Shown piece by piece: positions 18,563-29,720 of a stretch of DNA of 64,000 nucleotides; position 1 is the first letter of the stretch, and each line of letters starts with the position of its first letter. Both the position numbers and the translations under genes were made by a program. The notes beneath the pieces were generated by a model. The model was not told where the DNA came from, did no database searches, and saw only the letters and a list, made by a program, of their open reading frames with translations. Source of the stretch: Vibrio splendidus (GTDB lineage: Bacteria; Pseudomonadota; Gammaproteobacteria; Enterobacterales; Vibrionaceae); assembly GCF_001557875.1 (NCBI RefSeq), contig NZ_LNRF01000006.1:186001-250000 (forward strand). Direction: 5' to 3'.

Positions 18563-19221
18563 TATCTTTGGTCCTGCACAGAAGAAGGGCTAGGCGTATT
18601 TATAAAGCCTTCTGTCATCAATTTAATGTTGTGTTCGATTAAGCGGTTAAGAAATTCTTCATTAATCTCAATACCATGGATTGCTAATAGAGGAGGCGGC
18701 GCAATGAATGGAAATACCATCAAGCTTATATACGACACGCGACAGAGTTTAGGATCCATATCTTTTCTTAAGACGCCTTGTGCCACCAGTTTTTCAAAAA
18801 TGACATCTTGAGCTGGCTTGGCAACATCGAGGAAAACCTTTTCGAGCAACTCTCTTTGCACTTCAGAGGGAGGCATATTCATCACTTGAGCTATCAAGCG
18901 AGGAAACTTCGGCACCTTGACCATCTCTTTGTAGTAAGTCCGCATTAAATCAAGAAAGTTCTCATGACTGCTTTCTTCAACCAACCTTTGCATCTGTAAT
19001 TGCATCGGTCGTAGCGTTTCACGCAGCATCGCTTCAAACAGCCCGGCCTTACTACCAAAGTAATAACGGATCATCGCAATGTTCACACCCGCACGCTCAG
19101 CAATTAAACGTGTCGAGACCTTATCGTATGGCTGAACGACAAACAGATCACGAGCATGCTCAATCAATAACTGTCGAACATCTAAGTTCTTTTGAGGTCG
19201 CCCCGCTTTTCGTGCCGTCAT
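18562..19221 (-). CDS. TetR-family repressor of the RND efflux operon
   Basis: 219 residues. The N-terminal helix-turn-helix spans about 10-60 (HARDLFVVQPYDKVSTRLIAE and NIAMIRYYFGSKAGLFEAML), followed by a variable helical ligand domain. It is the first gene of the unit and its stop overlaps the adaptor start by 1 bp. A 17-bp-arm palindrome lies 12 bp before its start, so autorepression with the pump genes and release by a pump substrate is the likely logic; the ligand is unknown. Confidence 0.92.
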   Translation of the reverse strand: MTARKAGRPQKNLDVRQLLIEHARDLFVVQPYDKVSTRLIAERAGVNIAMIRYYFGSKAGLFEAMLRETLRPMQLQMQRLVEESSHENFLDLMRTYYKEMVKVPKFPRLIAQVMNMPPSEVQRELLEKVFLDVAKPAQDVIFEKLVAQGVLRKDMDPKLCRVSYISLMVFPFIAPPPLLAIHGIEINEEFLNRLIEHNIKLMTEGFINTPSPSSVQDQR

Positions 19222-19232
19222 GGTAAAAATCC

Positions 19233-19268
19233 ATCTCTATAATTAATCATCTGATTAATTATAGAGAT
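19233..19268. promoter_or_regulatory. Main TetR-type operator (perfect palindrome)
   Basis: Arms ATCTCTATAATTAATCA (19233-19249) and its exact complement TGATTAATTATAGAGAT (19252-19268), spacer TC. It ends 12 bp before the tetR start codon. Length, symmetry and position fit a TetR-family operator. Confidence 0.85.
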
Positions 19269-19305
19269 AAACAGGCGTAACAGTAGAAGATTAATTACTC
19301 ACTAT

Positions 19306-19321
19306 TTAATCAAGTGATTAA
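19306..19321. promoter_or_regulatory. Second, shorter copy of the operator core
   Basis: TTAATCA-AG-TGATTAA repeats the central 16 bp of the main palindrome with the same 2-bp spacer. Centre-to-centre distance is 63 bp, about six helical turns, suiting cooperative or looped binding on one DNA face. Confidence 0.6.
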
Positions 19322-19438
19322 TTAATTTAGTCACGCTTGTGATTTTTTTGGTGAATCGTTCCATCAAAAAGATTTACTACAAAGTTTTAACCTACACATA
19401 AGCCAAACGATAAACTAACCCCCCAATACAAAACCACC

Positions 19439-19450
19439 AATCAGATGATT
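19439..19450. promoter_or_regulatory. Third, weak copy of the operator core
   Basis: AATCA-GA-TGATT keeps the inner 5-bp arms and 2-bp spacer of the two stronger sites. It is nearer the leu promoter (19528) than tetR and may be chance. Confidence 0.3.
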
Positions 19451-19527
19451 TAGCCAATAAAACAACACAAAACAGCACAAACCAAACAAAAACACCGTCA
19501 ATGCACACTGATATTGGATTTTCTTGT

Positions 19528-19556
19528 TTGACGCTCAGAATAAATTGCGGTAAATA
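19528..19556 (+). promoter_or_regulatory. Probable promoter of the leu operon
   Basis: TTGACG (19528-19533), 17 bp, TAAATA (19551-19556). Predicted transcription start near 19563 leaves about 28 nt before the leader peptide, a spacing usual for attenuated amino-acid operons. Confidence 0.6.
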
Positions 19557-19590
19557 TGGTGTTAACAGTTTATTTACGGATATTTGTGTA

Positions 19591-19653
19591 ATGATTTTTT
19601 CTTCTTCTCGACTGCTGAAACTTCTCCTTATCGTGAACCAATCGCGCGGGTAA
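19591..19653 (+). CDS. leuL: leu operon leader peptide
   Basis: 20 codons starting MIFSSS. The run RLLKLLL (five Leu codons in seven) is the leucine sensor. When charged leucyl-tRNA is scarce the ribosome stalls here and the downstream terminator does not form. Stop TAA at 19651-19653 lies just ahead of the attenuator. The peptide has no function beyond its translation. Too short for usual gene calling but strongly supported by the terminator and leuA downstream. Confidence 0.9.
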   Translation: MIFSSSRLLKLLLIVNQSRG

Positions 19654-19707
19654 GTTGTGGGTCAAGAACTACACAAATATTAAAACCCGCGCTGAGCGGG
19701 TTTTTTT
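19644..19707 (+). terminator. leu operon attenuator
   Basis: Terminator stem AAAACCCGC/GCGGGTTTT (19682-19690 with 19696-19704) followed by seven T. GCGCGGGT at 19644-19651, at the end of leuL, is exactly complementary to ACCCGCGC at 19685-19692, the left part of the terminator, and so is an alternative pairing partner when leuL translation stalls earlier. Confidence 0.88.
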
Positions 19708-19789
19708 GTAACTGGCACTTTTAAAAGAACATCATTCTTAATAATAATTTGGATAGCAATCGATTCATTATCGATATAAGGAAGCACCC

Positions 19790-21337
19790 ATGAACGATCA
19801 AGTGATAATTTTTGACACGACCTTACGTGATGGCGAGCAAGCGTTGGCAGCAAGCCTTACGGTAAAAGAGAAATTACAGATCGCTTATGCACTTGAACGA
19901 CTGGGTGTAGATGTTATTGAAGCGGGTTTCCCTGTGTCATCTCCAGGCGATTTCGAATCAGTACAAACCATCGCAAAAAATATTAAAGATAGCCGCATCT
20001 GCGCGCTTTCTCGCGCAGTAGCGAAAGATATTGATGCCGCTGCCGAAGCGCTAAAAGTGGCTGAACAGTTCCGTATTCATACCTTCATTTCGACATCGAC
20101 GGTTCACGTTCAAGACAAATTACGCCGCAGCTACGACGATGTTGTCGAGATGGCAGTGAAAGCGGTAAAGCATGCGCGTAACTATACCGATGATGTTGAG
20201 TTTTCTTGTGAAGATGCTGGCCGTACACCTATCGACAACCTATGCCGTATGGTTGAAGCCGCTATCAACGCGGGCGCAAAAACCATCAACATTCCTGACA
20301 CCGTAGGCTACACAGTACCGAATGAGTTTGGTGGCATTATCCAAACGCTATTCGATCGCGTACCAAACATCGATCAAGCGATCATCTCTGTTCACTGTCA
20401 CGATGACTTAGGCATGTCGGTTGCTAACTCAATTGCTGCAGTGCAAGCGGGTGCTCGACAAATTGAAGGCACAATCAATGGTATTGGTGAGCGTGCGGGC
20501 AACTGTTCTTTAGAAGAAATCGCAATGATCATCAAAACTCGTCAAGAGCTATTAGGTGTTCATACTGGTTTGGACCACAAAGAGATTCACCGTACCAGTA
20601 AGTTGGTTAGCCAGCTTTGCCACATGCCAATTCAAGACAACAAAGCAATCGTTGGTGCTAACGCATTCAGCCACTCTTCAGGTATCCACCAAGATGGCAT
20701 GCTTAAGAACAAGAACACTTACGAGATCATGACGCCTGAGTCTATTGGCTTGAAGAACAAAGCATTGAACCTAACAAGCCGCAGCGGTCGTGCAGCCGTT
20801 AAGAGCCACATGGACGCGATGGGTTACAAAGACAACGAGTACAGCCTAGATTCATTGTACGAAGACTTCTTGAAGCTAGCTGACCGTAAAGGCCAAGTGT
20901 TCGATTACGACCTTGAAGCATTAATGCACTTTGCGAACCTACGCGACGAAGATGACTTCTATAAACTTAACTACCTAAGCGTACAATCTGGTAGTGTTAT
21001 GTCTACCACCAGCATCAAGCTTCAATGTGGCGATGAAGAGAAATGCGAAGCGGCTGTCGGTAACGGCCCTGTTGATGCTTTATACCAATGTATCTACCGC
21101 TTAACGGGTTACGAGATTGCCTTGGATAAATTCGACCTTACGGCGAAAGGTGAAGGCGAAGATGGCCTAGGTCAAGCGGACATCATTGCTAACTATAAAG
21201 GCCGTAAATACCACGGTACGGGCGTTTCAACGGATATCGTTGAGGCCTCTGGTCAGGCGCTACTGCACGTTATTAATAGCATTCAACGCGCAGACACAAT
21301 TGCTGAAATGAAACAGCAAAGAATCGCGACAGTTTAA
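19790..21337 (+). CDS. leuA: 2-isopropylmalate synthase
   Basis: First committed step of leucine synthesis: acetyl-CoA + 2-oxoisovalerate to 2-isopropylmalate, cytoplasmic. 515 residues, the long LeuA form. The TIM-barrel signatures are [15 protein letters not shown] near the start and the metal-binding [13 protein letters not shown] around residue 200. The C-terminal LeuA allosteric domain (from about residue 390, NYLSVQSGS onward) gives leucine feedback inhibition. AAGGA precedes the ATG. First gene of leuABCD, behind the leuL attenuator. Confidence 0.97.
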   Translation: MNDQVIIFDTTLRDGEQALAASLTVKEKLQIAYALERLGVDVIEAGFPVSSPGDFESVQTIAKNIKDSRICALSRAVAKDIDAAAEALKVAEQFRIHTFISTSTVHVQDKLRRSYDDVVEMAVKAVKHARNYTDDVEFSCEDAGRTPIDNLCRMVEAAINAGAKTINIPDTVGYTVPNEFGGIIQTLFDRVPNIDQAIISVHCHDDLGMSVANSIAAVQAGARQIEGTINGIGERAGNCSLEEIAMIIKTRQELLGVHTGLDHKEIHRTSKLVSQLCHMPIQDNKAIVGANAFSHSSGIHQDGMLKNKNTYEIMTPESIGLKNKALNLTSRSGRAAVKSHMDAMGYKDNEYSLDSLYEDFLKLADRKGQVFDYDLEALMHFANLRDEDDFYKLNYLSVQSGSVMSTTSIKLQCGDEEKCEAAVGNGPVDALYQCIYRLTGYEIALDKFDLTAKGEGEDGLGQADIIANYKGRKYHGTGVSTDIVEASGQALLHVINSIQRADTIAEMKQQRIATV

Positions 21338-21341
21338 ACAC

Positions 21342-21382
21342 CCAATAACAGAGCCCTAGAGCCGATGTTATTGGCTTTAGGG
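21342..21382 (+). other. leuA-leuB spacer with two mutually exclusive hairpins
   Basis: CCAATAACA (21342-21350) pairs exactly with TGTTATTGG (21366-21374). CCCTAGAGCC (21354-21363 region) alternatively pairs with GGCTTTAGGG (21373-21382), allowing one G-T pair. The two helices share bases, so only one forms at a time. No T tract follows. Confidence 0.5.
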
Positions 21383-21425
21383 ACAAAATTTTAAACGAGC
21401 TAAACAGCTCAGTAACAAGAATTAA

Positions 21426-22526
<1,101 letters not shown>

Positions 22527-22564
22527 GCTTAACGCTCTAAAGCAAGTACATAAGAATAATATCA

Positions 22565-22596
22565 AGCCAAGTCAGCTTAAACCGCATGACTTGGCT
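22565..22596 (+). other. leuB-leuC spacer hairpin
   Basis: Perfect 10-bp arms AGCCAAGTCA (22565-22574) and TGACTTGGCT (22587-22596), 12-nt loop, no T tract. It may stabilise upstream mRNA or tune leuC expression. Confidence 0.5.
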
Positions 22597-22638
22597 CGAA
22601 ACAAACACTGGGACTGATGCTCCCAAGGAAGAACAGCT

Positions 22639-24051
22639 ATGTCGACAAACCAGCAAGCAAAAACCTTATACGAAAAAGTTTACGACGCGCACGTTGCAGT
22701 AGCAGCGGAAGGCGAAAACCCGATTCTTTACATCGACCGTCACCTAGTTCACGAAGTAACGTCACCTCAAGCGTTTGATGGCTTGCGTGAAAAAGGCCGT
22801 AAAGTTCGCCAAGTAGGCAAGACTTTCGCGACCATGGATCACAACGTATCAACCCAAACCAAAGACATTAATGCTTCTGGCGAGATGGCACGTATCCAAA
22901 TGGAAACGCTATCAAAAAACTGTGAAGAGTTTGGTGTAACGCTTTACGACCTAAACCACAAATACCAAGGTATTGTGCACGTCATGGGCCCTGAACTGGG
23001 TATTACACTACCGGGCATGACCATCGTATGTGGTGACTCACACACTGCGACACACGGTGCATTTGGTTCTCTTGCGTTTGGTATCGGTACTTCAGAAGTT
23101 GAACACGTTCTAGCAACTCAAACGCTAAAACAAGCTCGTGCTAAAACCATGAAAATCGAAGTAAAAGGCAAGGTTGCTCCGGGTATCACTGCAAAAGACA
23201 TCGTACTAGCGATCATCGGTAAAACAACTGCTGCTGGTGGTACAGGCTACGTGGTTGAATTCTGTGGTGAGGCGATTACTGACCTTACGATGGAAGGTCG
23301 TATGACGGTATGTAACATGGCTATCGAGCTTGGTGCTAAAGCGGGCCTAATTGCTCCGGATGCAACGACATACGAGTACATCAAAGGTCGCAAGTTCTCT
23401 CCACAAGGCGAAGACTTGGAAGCAGCAATTAAGTATTGGAATACGTTAAAAACCGATGCTGATGCAGAGTTCGATGCGGTTGTTACACTAGAAGCAGCAG
23501 ACATCAAACCACAAGTTACTTGGGGCACCAACCCAGGTCAGGTTATCTCGGTAGACACACCAATCCCAGCACCAGAAAGCTTTGCTGACCCTGTTGAAAA
23601 AGCATCGGCTGAAAAAGCGTTAGCTTACATGGGCCTTGAAGCAGGTAAGTCTCTATCAGATTACAACGTTGATAAGGTCTTCGTTGGTTCTTGTACTAAT
23701 TCGCGTATCGAAGACATGCGTGCAGCAGCAGCGGTAGCAAAAGGTCGCCAAGTGGCGAAGCATGTTCAAGCGCTTATTGTTCCGGGTTCTGAGCAAGTAA
23801 AAGCACAAGCAGAAGCTGAAGGCTTAGATGTTATCTTCAAAGAAGCTGGTTTTGAGTGGCGCCTACCTGGTTGTTCGATGTGTCTTGCGATGAACAACGA
23901 CCGTCTAGGTCCACAAGAGCGCTGTGCTTCTACATCAAACCGTAACTTTGAAGGTCGCCAAGGCCGTGATGGTCGTACGCACCTAGTTAGCCCAGCTATG
24001 GCAGCCGCAGCCGCTATCGCTGGTCACTTCGTCGATATTCGTGAACTATAA
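22639..24051 (+). CDS. leuC: 3-isopropylmalate dehydratase, large subunit
   Basis: With LeuD isomerises 2- to 3-isopropylmalate. 470 residues, aconitase family. The three cluster-ligand cysteines appear as FVGSCTNSR (about 350) and PGCSMCLAM (about 410), carrying a [4Fe-4S] cluster. Early motifs [16 protein letters not shown] and [13 protein letters not shown] confirm the subunit. AAGGAAG precedes the ATG. It is followed by leuD after 14 bp. Confidence 0.97.
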   Translation: MSTNQQAKTLYEKVYDAHVAVAAEGENPILYIDRHLVHEVTSPQAFDGLREKGRKVRQVGKTFATMDHNVSTQTKDINASGEMARIQMETLSKNCEEFGVTLYDLNHKYQGIVHVMGPELGITLPGMTIVCGDSHTATHGAFGSLAFGIGTSEVEHVLATQTLKQARAKTMKIEVKGKVAPGITAKDIVLAIIGKTTAAGGTGYVVEFCGEAITDLTMEGRMTVCNMAIELGAKAGLIAPDATTYEYIKGRKFSPQGEDLEAAIKYWNTLKTDADAEFDAVVTLEAADIKPQVTWGTNPGQVISVDTPIPAPESFADPVEKASAEKALAYMGLEAGKSLSDYNVDKVFVGSCTNSRIEDMRAAAAVAKGRQVAKHVQALIVPGSEQVKAQAEAEGLDVIFKEAGFEWRLPGCSMCLAMNNDRLGPQERCASTSNRNFEGRQGRDGRTHLVSPAMAAAAAIAGHFVDIREL

Positions 24052-24065
24052 TTAGAGGATTTAAC

Positions 24066-24668
24066 ATGTCAGGTTTTCAACAACACACCGGATTAGTCGT
24101 TCCTCTAGATACGGCCAACATCGATACTGATGCGATCATTCCAAAGCAGTTTCTACAGAAAGTGAACCGCATCGGTTTTGGTAAGCACTTGTTCCACGAT
24201 TGGCGCTTTCTAGACGATGCAGGCCAACAACCAAACCCTGAGTTTGTAATGAACGAAGCACGCTACCAAGGCGCTTCAATTCTTCTAGCTCGTGAAAACT
24301 TCGGTTGTGGTTCATCTCGTGAACACGCACCTTGGGCGCTTGCCGATTACGGTATCCAAGTAATGATCGCACCAAGCTTTGCCGACATTTTCTACGGTAA
24401 CTCGATCAACAACCAAATGGTGCCAGTTCGATTGACTGAGCAAGAAGTGGACGAGCTATTCCAATTCGTTGAAGCGAATGAAGGTGCAGAAATCACTGTT
24501 GATCTAGAAGCAATGAAAGTTAGCGCGAACGGCAAACAGTACTCGTTTGAAATTGATGAGTTTCGTCGTCACTGCTTACTGAATGGTTTAGATAATATCG
24601 GCCTTACACTTCAACATGCTGATAAGATCTCAGAGTTTGAAGCTAAGATTCCTAGCTTCCTGAAATAA
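24066..24668 (+). CDS. leuD: 3-isopropylmalate dehydratase, small subunit
   Basis: 200 residues, the swivel domain partner of LeuC. Seen: [22 protein letters not shown] at the N-terminus (substrate loop) and the hallmark [20 protein letters not shown] ribosome site 7 nt before the ATG. Last gene of leuABCD, ended by a strong terminator. Confidence 0.97.
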   Translation: MSGFQQHTGLVVPLDTANIDTDAIIPKQFLQKVNRIGFGKHLFHDWRFLDDAGQQPNPEFVMNEARYQGASILLARENFGCGSSREHAPWALADYGIQVMIAPSFADIFYGNSINNQMVPVRLTEQEVDELFQFVEANEGAEITVDLEAMKVSANGKQYSFEIDEFRRHCLLNGLDNIGLTLQHADKISEFEAKIPSFLK

Positions 24669-24707
24669 AGAAGTCTTGAAATAGAATCACACAGTTTCTG
24701 TAGACAT

Positions 24708-24736
24708 AAAAGGTTGGCCTAGTGCCAACCTTTTTT
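24708..24736 (+). terminator. Terminator of leuABCD
   Basis: Perfect 11-bp stem AAAAGGTTGGC/GCCAACCTTTT (24708-24718 with 24724-24734), loop CTAGT, then T. Confidence 0.93.
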
Positions 24737-24857
24737 ATTTAGCTGAATATCTTTATTAAACTTCCTCTTTATTTGACTAAGTTCTTTATTAACTGAAGAG
24801 CCATGAAAGAAAATGGTAAGCCATAAGGTCTTAGTAGTCAGTCATCAGGAGAATGCC

Positions 24858-25640
24858 ATGAAACAACTACTTTTTATTGTAAGCCTACTTTTCTCAACCT
24901 TAGCTTGGTCTGCGCCTAAATCCGATCTTTGGCCATACTGGAACCAAAGCGACGAAACCAACCTAGAACAGGTATCTCATCAAGATTGGCAGCAATTTCT
25001 CGATAACTACTTAATTAAACAAGGGCAAAACACCCTAGTTCGCTATCAAGCAGTAAACACTACTGATAAGACAAAACTCAAGCAGTACATCAAGCAACTC
25101 GAACAGGTGAATCCGCTCGACTATTCAAAAGCGGAGCAGTATGCCTATTGGGTTAACCTATACAACGCCGTGACTGTCGATTTGATTCTTGATGCCTACC
25201 CGATCAAATCCATCACGAAACTTGGCGGACTGTTTAGTTTCGGGCCTTGGGGAGATGATGTGGTAGTCGTTAACGGGAAGTCACTGACACTCAACGACAT
25301 TGAACATCGAATCCTAAGACCGATTTGGCAAGACCCACGCACCCATTATGCAGTGAACTGTGCCAGCCTAGGCTGCCCTAACTTGCAGCCTGACGCTTTT
25401 ACCTCTGACAATACTGAAACCTTGCTAGAACAAGCTGCTAATGAGTTTGTAAACAATGACAAAGGCGTGCTGGTTACAAATAATAAGCTTCAGCTATCAT
25501 CGATTTACGATTGGTTTGCTGTGGATTTTGGTACGGAGAAACAACTCATTCAGCACTTAGACCAATATCGAAAAGAAGCAGTAACGAATACTGAGAACAT
25601 CAATTATGACTACGACTGGTCGCTCAACCAAGCAAACTAA
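24858..25640 (+). CDS. DUF547 family secreted protein
   Basis: 260 residues. The N-terminus MKQLLFIVSLLFSTLAWSA is a signal peptide, so it is periplasmic. The DUF547 core is plain: YAYWVNLYNAVTVDLILDAYPIKSI (about 90-115) and HYAVNCASLGCPNLQPDAF, with two conserved Cys. The function of the family is not established. ATG 24858 is chosen because AGGAG lies 6 nt upstream and it exposes the signal peptide; a longer in-frame start at 24813 would bury it. Single-gene unit, convergent with the DUF924 gene. Confidence 0.88.
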   Translation: MKQLLFIVSLLFSTLAWSAPKSDLWPYWNQSDETNLEQVSHQDWQQFLDNYLIKQGQNTLVRYQAVNTTDKTKLKQYIKQLEQVNPLDYSKAEQYAYWVNLYNAVTVDLILDAYPIKSITKLGGLFSFGPWGDDVVVVNGKSLTLNDIEHRILRPIWQDPRTHYAVNCASLGCPNLQPDAFTSDNTETLLEQAANEFVNNDKGVLVTNNKLQLSSIYDWFAVDFGTEKQLIQHLDQYRKEAVTNTENINYDYDWSLNQAN

Positions 25641-25671
25641 CTCTAACGCTAAAGTTCATTACTAAAGCAAA

Positions 25672-25709
25672 AAAAGAGGCTAATAGTATATTAGCCACTA
25701 GCCTCTTTT
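25672..25709. terminator. Bidirectional terminator between the DUF547 and DUF924 genes
   Basis: Perfect 11-bp stem AAAAGAGGCTA/TAGCCTCTTTT (25672-25682 with 25699-25709), 16-nt loop that can partly pair (GCTAATA/TATTAGC). Ts follow on + and As precede for the minus strand. Confidence 0.9.
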
Positions 25710-25733
25710 CATCTATTTCACTGAGCTCTAAAA

Positions 25734-26279
25734 CTAGAAACTTGAACCTGGCTGCTGCAAGAACTCAATCTCTTCTGGCGTTGATGCTCGCCCTAACACC
25801 TCATTACGGTGCGGATAGCGACCAAATCGCTCAATGATAATCTTGTGCTTAAACTCAAAATCCAAATTATGTTCTAAGCCAGTTTGAGAAAAGAGCTCCA
25901 CGGCTTGTTCATGGACTAACAAAGACTCGCTGTGCATATAAGGCATATACAGGAAACTTTTTTGTTGCTCGTTAAGTTGGTGGTCAAAACCACCCGCTAC
26001 CGCTTCTTGGGCTAGAGCTAACGCCATCGGATCAGCAGAAAATGCTGTCGGACTGTTTCGACCAATATTTCGAGAAAACTGATCAAGCACGATAATCTCA
26101 GCCAAGCGCCCTTGTGCGTTTTGACGCCATTCAAATAACTCACCTTGAGCTGCTGCTTTGTGCAGTTCAGAAAATCGAGACTCTATCAAAGAGTCAATCT
26201 CGGCGCCGCCAGTAAACCAATCTTTAGGCGTCAACTCATCGAACCAAAATTCAAGAACATCCTGATACGTTACCGTCAT
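25734..26279 (-). CDS. DUF924 family protein
   Basis: 181 residues, no signal peptide. The family pattern is clear: VLEFWFDELTPKDWF at the start, IIVLDQFSRNIGRNSPTAF about 70-90, FLYMPYMHSESLLVHEQAV about 115-135, and ERFGRYPHRNEVLGR near the end. All-helical TPR-like protein of unknown function found widely in proteobacteria. It lies 60 bp downstream of djlA on the same strand and may share its transcript. Confidence 0.88.
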   Translation of the reverse strand: MTVTYQDVLEFWFDELTPKDWFTGGAEIDSLIESRFSELHKAAAQGELFEWRQNAQGRLAEIIVLDQFSRNIGRNSPTAFSADPMALALAQEAVAGGFDHQLNEQQKSFLYMPYMHSESLLVHEQAVELFSQTGLEHNLDFEFKHKIIIERFGRYPHRNEVLGRASTPEEIEFLQQPGSSF

Positions 26280-26339
26280 ATAATTCCCTTTAATAAAAAA
26301 AACGAGTCATTTAATGTCATGGCTCGGCTTAGTGTTCGA

Positions 26340-27194
26340 TTACTTAAAACCTTTGACCTTCTTTATCAGGTCATAAGCATTTTGAATTTCTTGCGACTTC
26401 TCTTTCGCAACATTCATCATCTCAGGCGGTAAGCCCTTCGCCATCAGTTTATCTGGATGGTGCTCATTCATCAGCTTACGATAAGCTTTCTTGACCTCTT
26501 TACCGTCGGCACTTTCACTCACACCTAGTACCTTAAACGCATCGCCAAGCTGATTCTGCTGTGAAGCCTGTTGCCAACCTGATGATTGCCCATGGCTTTG
26601 ATGACCACCAAAGCTTCCACCTTGCTGTTGGAAACGGAATGCAGCTTCTTGCATCTGCAAGCGGCGTTCTAGTTGCTCTGCAGAAAAACCTAGGCCTTGA
26701 GCTATCTTATGCAAGACCTGACGCTCACTTGGATGCAAGCTCCCATCAGCAAATGCAGCAGATACTTGCAGCTCAAGGAAGAACTGTAGGAGATCAAAAC
26801 GACCACCCGATGAGATTTTCACTCGCTCAAGGACATCACTCAGCGGGAAGTCACTCTCTTTTCCATCTCGGAATGCATCTTGCGCCGCTTTGCGTTGTTC
26901 GCCATGCAGGTTCATGCGCTCCATCATGGTAGAAGCAAGCTGAATCTCTTCAGGTGTTACTTGCCCCTTCGCTTTAGCAACATGTCCCATAACCGCAAAA
27001 GCGGATTTAAAAAACTCGTTCTGTCTTTCAGCTTGGCTTGGGCCTCGACCAAAACCAGAGCTATTGAAGCCTGATTGGTTCAATCGGCGAGCTTTATCGA
27101 ACTGGTGACCTAAAAATAGGCCAAAAACCAAACCGAGCGGCCCTCCAAATAAAAAGCCAAAAAACGCGCCCAAAATTTTGCCAAATATTTGCAT
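26340..27194 (-). CDS. djlA: Membrane-anchored DnaJ-like co-chaperone DjlA
   Basis: 284 residues. A glycine-rich N-terminal membrane segment (ILGAFFGFLFGGPLGLVFGLFLG) anchors it with the J-domain in the cytoplasm. Then come a TerB-like helical domain (about 60-175), a Gln/Gly-rich linker and the C-terminal J-domain with the DnaK-stimulating HPD motif (LMNEHHPDKLMAKG). It recruits DnaK at the inner membrane. It is divergent from lptD across about 150 bp, the standard gammaproteobacterial order. Confidence 0.95.
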   Translation of the reverse strand: MQIFGKILGAFFGFLFGGPLGLVFGLFLGHQFDKARRLNQSGFNSSGFGRGPSQAERQNEFFKSAFAVMGHVAKAKGQVTPEEIQLASTMMERMNLHGEQRKAAQDAFRDGKESDFPLSDVLERVKISSGGRFDLLQFFLELQVSAAFADGSLHPSERQVLHKIAQGLGFSAEQLERRLQMQEAAFRFQQQGGSFGGHQSHGQSSGWQQASQQNQLGDAFKVLGVSESADGKEVKKAYRKLMNEHHPDKLMAKGLPPEMMNVAKEKSQEIQNAYDLIKKVKGFK

Positions 27195-27343
27195 TATGTG
27201 TTCTCTATCTATGAATTTTATCTGAGTAATGCTGTCTGATGATGCTGAATGCTAATATTTCCTTTATCATAAGGAAAATGCTTTATTAATTGGATTGATA
27301 CTAGATCAACCCTCCATCTAGTGACACAGGATAGTTCAACTTC

Positions 27344-29677
27344 ATGCAATCTTTTTCCCGCACCTTGTTAGCCGCGTCTATAAGTACGGCGTTATACGTG
27401 TCGACAACTCAAGCTGAAACAATCACCAATAGTAGTGTGCAGGAAATGCCCTCTATAGATCAATGCTTGATCGAACCCGCTGCAGAAAACGAGACACAGC
27501 TACCCGCACACGTTGAGTCAGATCGCTTAGAAGCTATCAATGGTGACAAGGCTATATATTCAGGTGACGTAAGAGTTACGCAAGGGAACAAGACCATCCT
27601 TGCTGATAACGTAACCCTACACCAACAAGAAAATATCGTTGTAGCTGAAGGCAACGTAAACTTTAGTGACGGTCAAATCAAGTCAGTATCAGATAGAGCA
27701 ACCAACAATCTGACTACCGATGAGATGACGTTAGAAAATACCGATTACGAATTTCTTTGCGAACCAGGTCGCGGAGATGCTGTTTATATAGCAAAAACAG
27801 GTAAAGCGGTTTATGAGATTGAAGATGGCTCGATTACCTCTTGCCCGATTGGTGACAACGCTTGGCGTCTAAGAGCATCGAGTATCGATGTCGACCAAGA
27901 CGAAGAGCAAGCGACCTTTTATAACCCACGCTTTGAAATCCAGAGCGTTCCTGTTTTCTATCTGCCTTATCTAACCGTCCCTATTGGCGATACACGTAAA
28001 ACAGGTTTCCTGTACCCAACCGTGTCATACGGTTCAAGTGATGGCTTTGAAGCTGAAATCCCTGTTTATTGGAACTTAGCACCAAACTACGACTTGGAAA
28101 CCACCTTCAAGTACATGCAAGAGCGTGGTACACAACTTAACAGTAAGTTCAGATATTTAAGTGACTTTGGTAAGGGCAGTATCAAATCGGAATACTTACC
28201 AGATGACAAAAAATACCAAGATAAGGGCGACCGTTGGGGAGCACAGTTAGAGCACTCAGGTATATTCCAGCAGTCTTGGTTATTCGAAATCGATTATTCA
28301 AAAGTAAGTGATATCGACTACTTCACAGACGTTAGTGGAAGTAGTATTGGTAATCGCGAAGATGGCCAACTACTTCAAGAAGGTCAAGCAACTTACCGCT
28401 CCCAAAACTGGGATGCATCGGTACTTGTGCGAGATTTCCAAGTTCTGACTACAAGCAATAATCTTCCTTATCGTCTAATGCCACAGCTAGAGTACAATTA
28501 CTATGCTCCTGAGGTGATGGAGTACTTAGACTTCGACATGATCAGCCATGTCTCAATATTTGATACAGACGCAAAAGGTAAACCATCTGCGACTCGTGTC
28601 CACGTAGAGCCAGGCATTACCATTCCAGTCGGAAATACTTGGGGTACTTGGACAACAGAAGCACGACTGCTGGGTACATACTATCAGCAAGATCTTGATG
28701 GTGTTGATACAACAAGTGACGAATACAAAGATTTAGAAGAATCAGTAAGCAGAGCTATCCCTGAATTTAGAAGTCATGCTGGGATCATTCTAGAACGAGA
28801 TACCACGATTGTTGGTAACTACACACAAACTCTAGAACCACAGGTTCAGTACCTGTACGTTCCAGAAGAAGACCAAAGTAATATCGGATTTTACGACACT
28901 ACATTACTTCAGACTGATTACTATGGTCTATTTAGAAGCCGTAAATACAGTGGTGTAGACCGTATCGCAGCTGCAAATCAAGTCAGTTATGGGGCTTCAT
29001 CTCGTTTCTTTGATGACGAATACAAAGAAAGACTAAATATATCATTTGGTCAAATATTCTATTTTGATAAAGATACAAAGCAAACCCTGAGCAGTGAAGG
29101 ATCTAATGATAAAACTAATTATTCTTCTTGGGCTATCGAAATGGACTTCAACTACGATGACTATCTGTTCTACCATGGTGGCGTGCAATACGACATTGAC
29201 TCATCTTCGATGCAATTAGCCAATAGTACACTTGAATACCGCTTTGCTGGTGGTTACATACAAACCAACTATCGCTACGTTACAGAAGAATACATAAATG
29301 AAACTGTAGATTTTGACGTATCATCAATAACAAGAGATGGTATATCTCAAGCAGGTTTACTCGGTGCCTACAAAATTTCACCTAAGTGGAGCACAAGTGC
29401 CCAATATTTCTATGACTTAAGCACACAAGAAGATCTAGAGTGGTTGGCTCGACTTAACTACAAATCGGATTGTTGGTACATCGGCTTTACCTATAGCAAC
29501 CGTTTGACGAACAACATTAGTGATCCAAATATCACACCTGAATATGAAAACAACTTTAGTGTGAACTTCGGTATTATTGGCTTTGGTACCAATATCGGCT
29601 CTGACTCCGGCGCTATTGGTGAAAGCAGCTCAGATAATTCTTTGAGTTACGGTCGCCCATTCTTCTTAAACAACTAA
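27344..29677 (+). CDS. lptD: LPS-assembly protein LptD
   Basis: Outer-membrane beta-barrel that inserts LPS in the outer leaflet with LptE. 777 residues. Signal peptide to about residue 24 (cleavage after TTQA), periplasmic LptA-like domain about 50-190 ([20 protein letters not shown]), then the barrel. Cysteines at about 41, 139 and 167 and one near the C-terminus ([10 protein letters not shown]). E. coli has two adjacent Cys at the C-terminal site; here only one remains, so the disulfide pattern differs slightly. First gene of lptD-surA-pdxA-rsmA-apaG-apaH. Confidence 0.96.
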   Translation: MQSFSRTLLAASISTALYVSTTQAETITNSSVQEMPSIDQCLIEPAAENETQLPAHVESDRLEAINGDKAIYSGDVRVTQGNKTILADNVTLHQQENIVVAEGNVNFSDGQIKSVSDRATNNLTTDEMTLENTDYEFLCEPGRGDAVYIAKTGKAVYEIEDGSITSCPIGDNAWRLRASSIDVDQDEEQATFYNPRFEIQSVPVFYLPYLTVPIGDTRKTGFLYPTVSYGSSDGFEAEIPVYWNLAPNYDLETTFKYMQERGTQLNSKFRYLSDFGKGSIKSEYLPDDKKYQDKGDRWGAQLEHSGIFQQSWLFEIDYSKVSDIDYFTDVSGSSIGNREDGQLLQEGQATYRSQNWDASVLVRDFQVLTTSNNLPYRLMPQLEYNYYAPEVMEYLDFDMISHVSIFDTDAKGKPSATRVHVEPGITIPVGNTWGTWTTEARLLGTYYQQDLDGVDTTSDEYKDLEESVSRAIPEFRSHAGIILERDTTIVGNYTQTLEPQVQYLYVPEEDQSNIGFYDTTLLQTDYYGLFRSRKYSGVDRIAAANQVSYGASSRFFDDEYKERLNISFGQIFYFDKDTKQTLSSEGSNDKTNYSSWAIEMDFNYDDYLFYHGGVQYDIDSSSMQLANSTLEYRFAGGYIQTNYRYVTEEYINETVDFDVSSITRDGISQAGLLGAYKISPKWSTSAQYFYDLSTQEDLEWLARLNYKSDCWYIGFTYSNRLTNNISDPNITPEYENNFSVNFGIIGFGTNIGSDSGAIGESSSDNSLSYGRPFFLNN

Positions 29678-29720
29678 TTTTCTTTACTGATAAGACATCA
29701 GTAAATTTAAAGGATTACAC

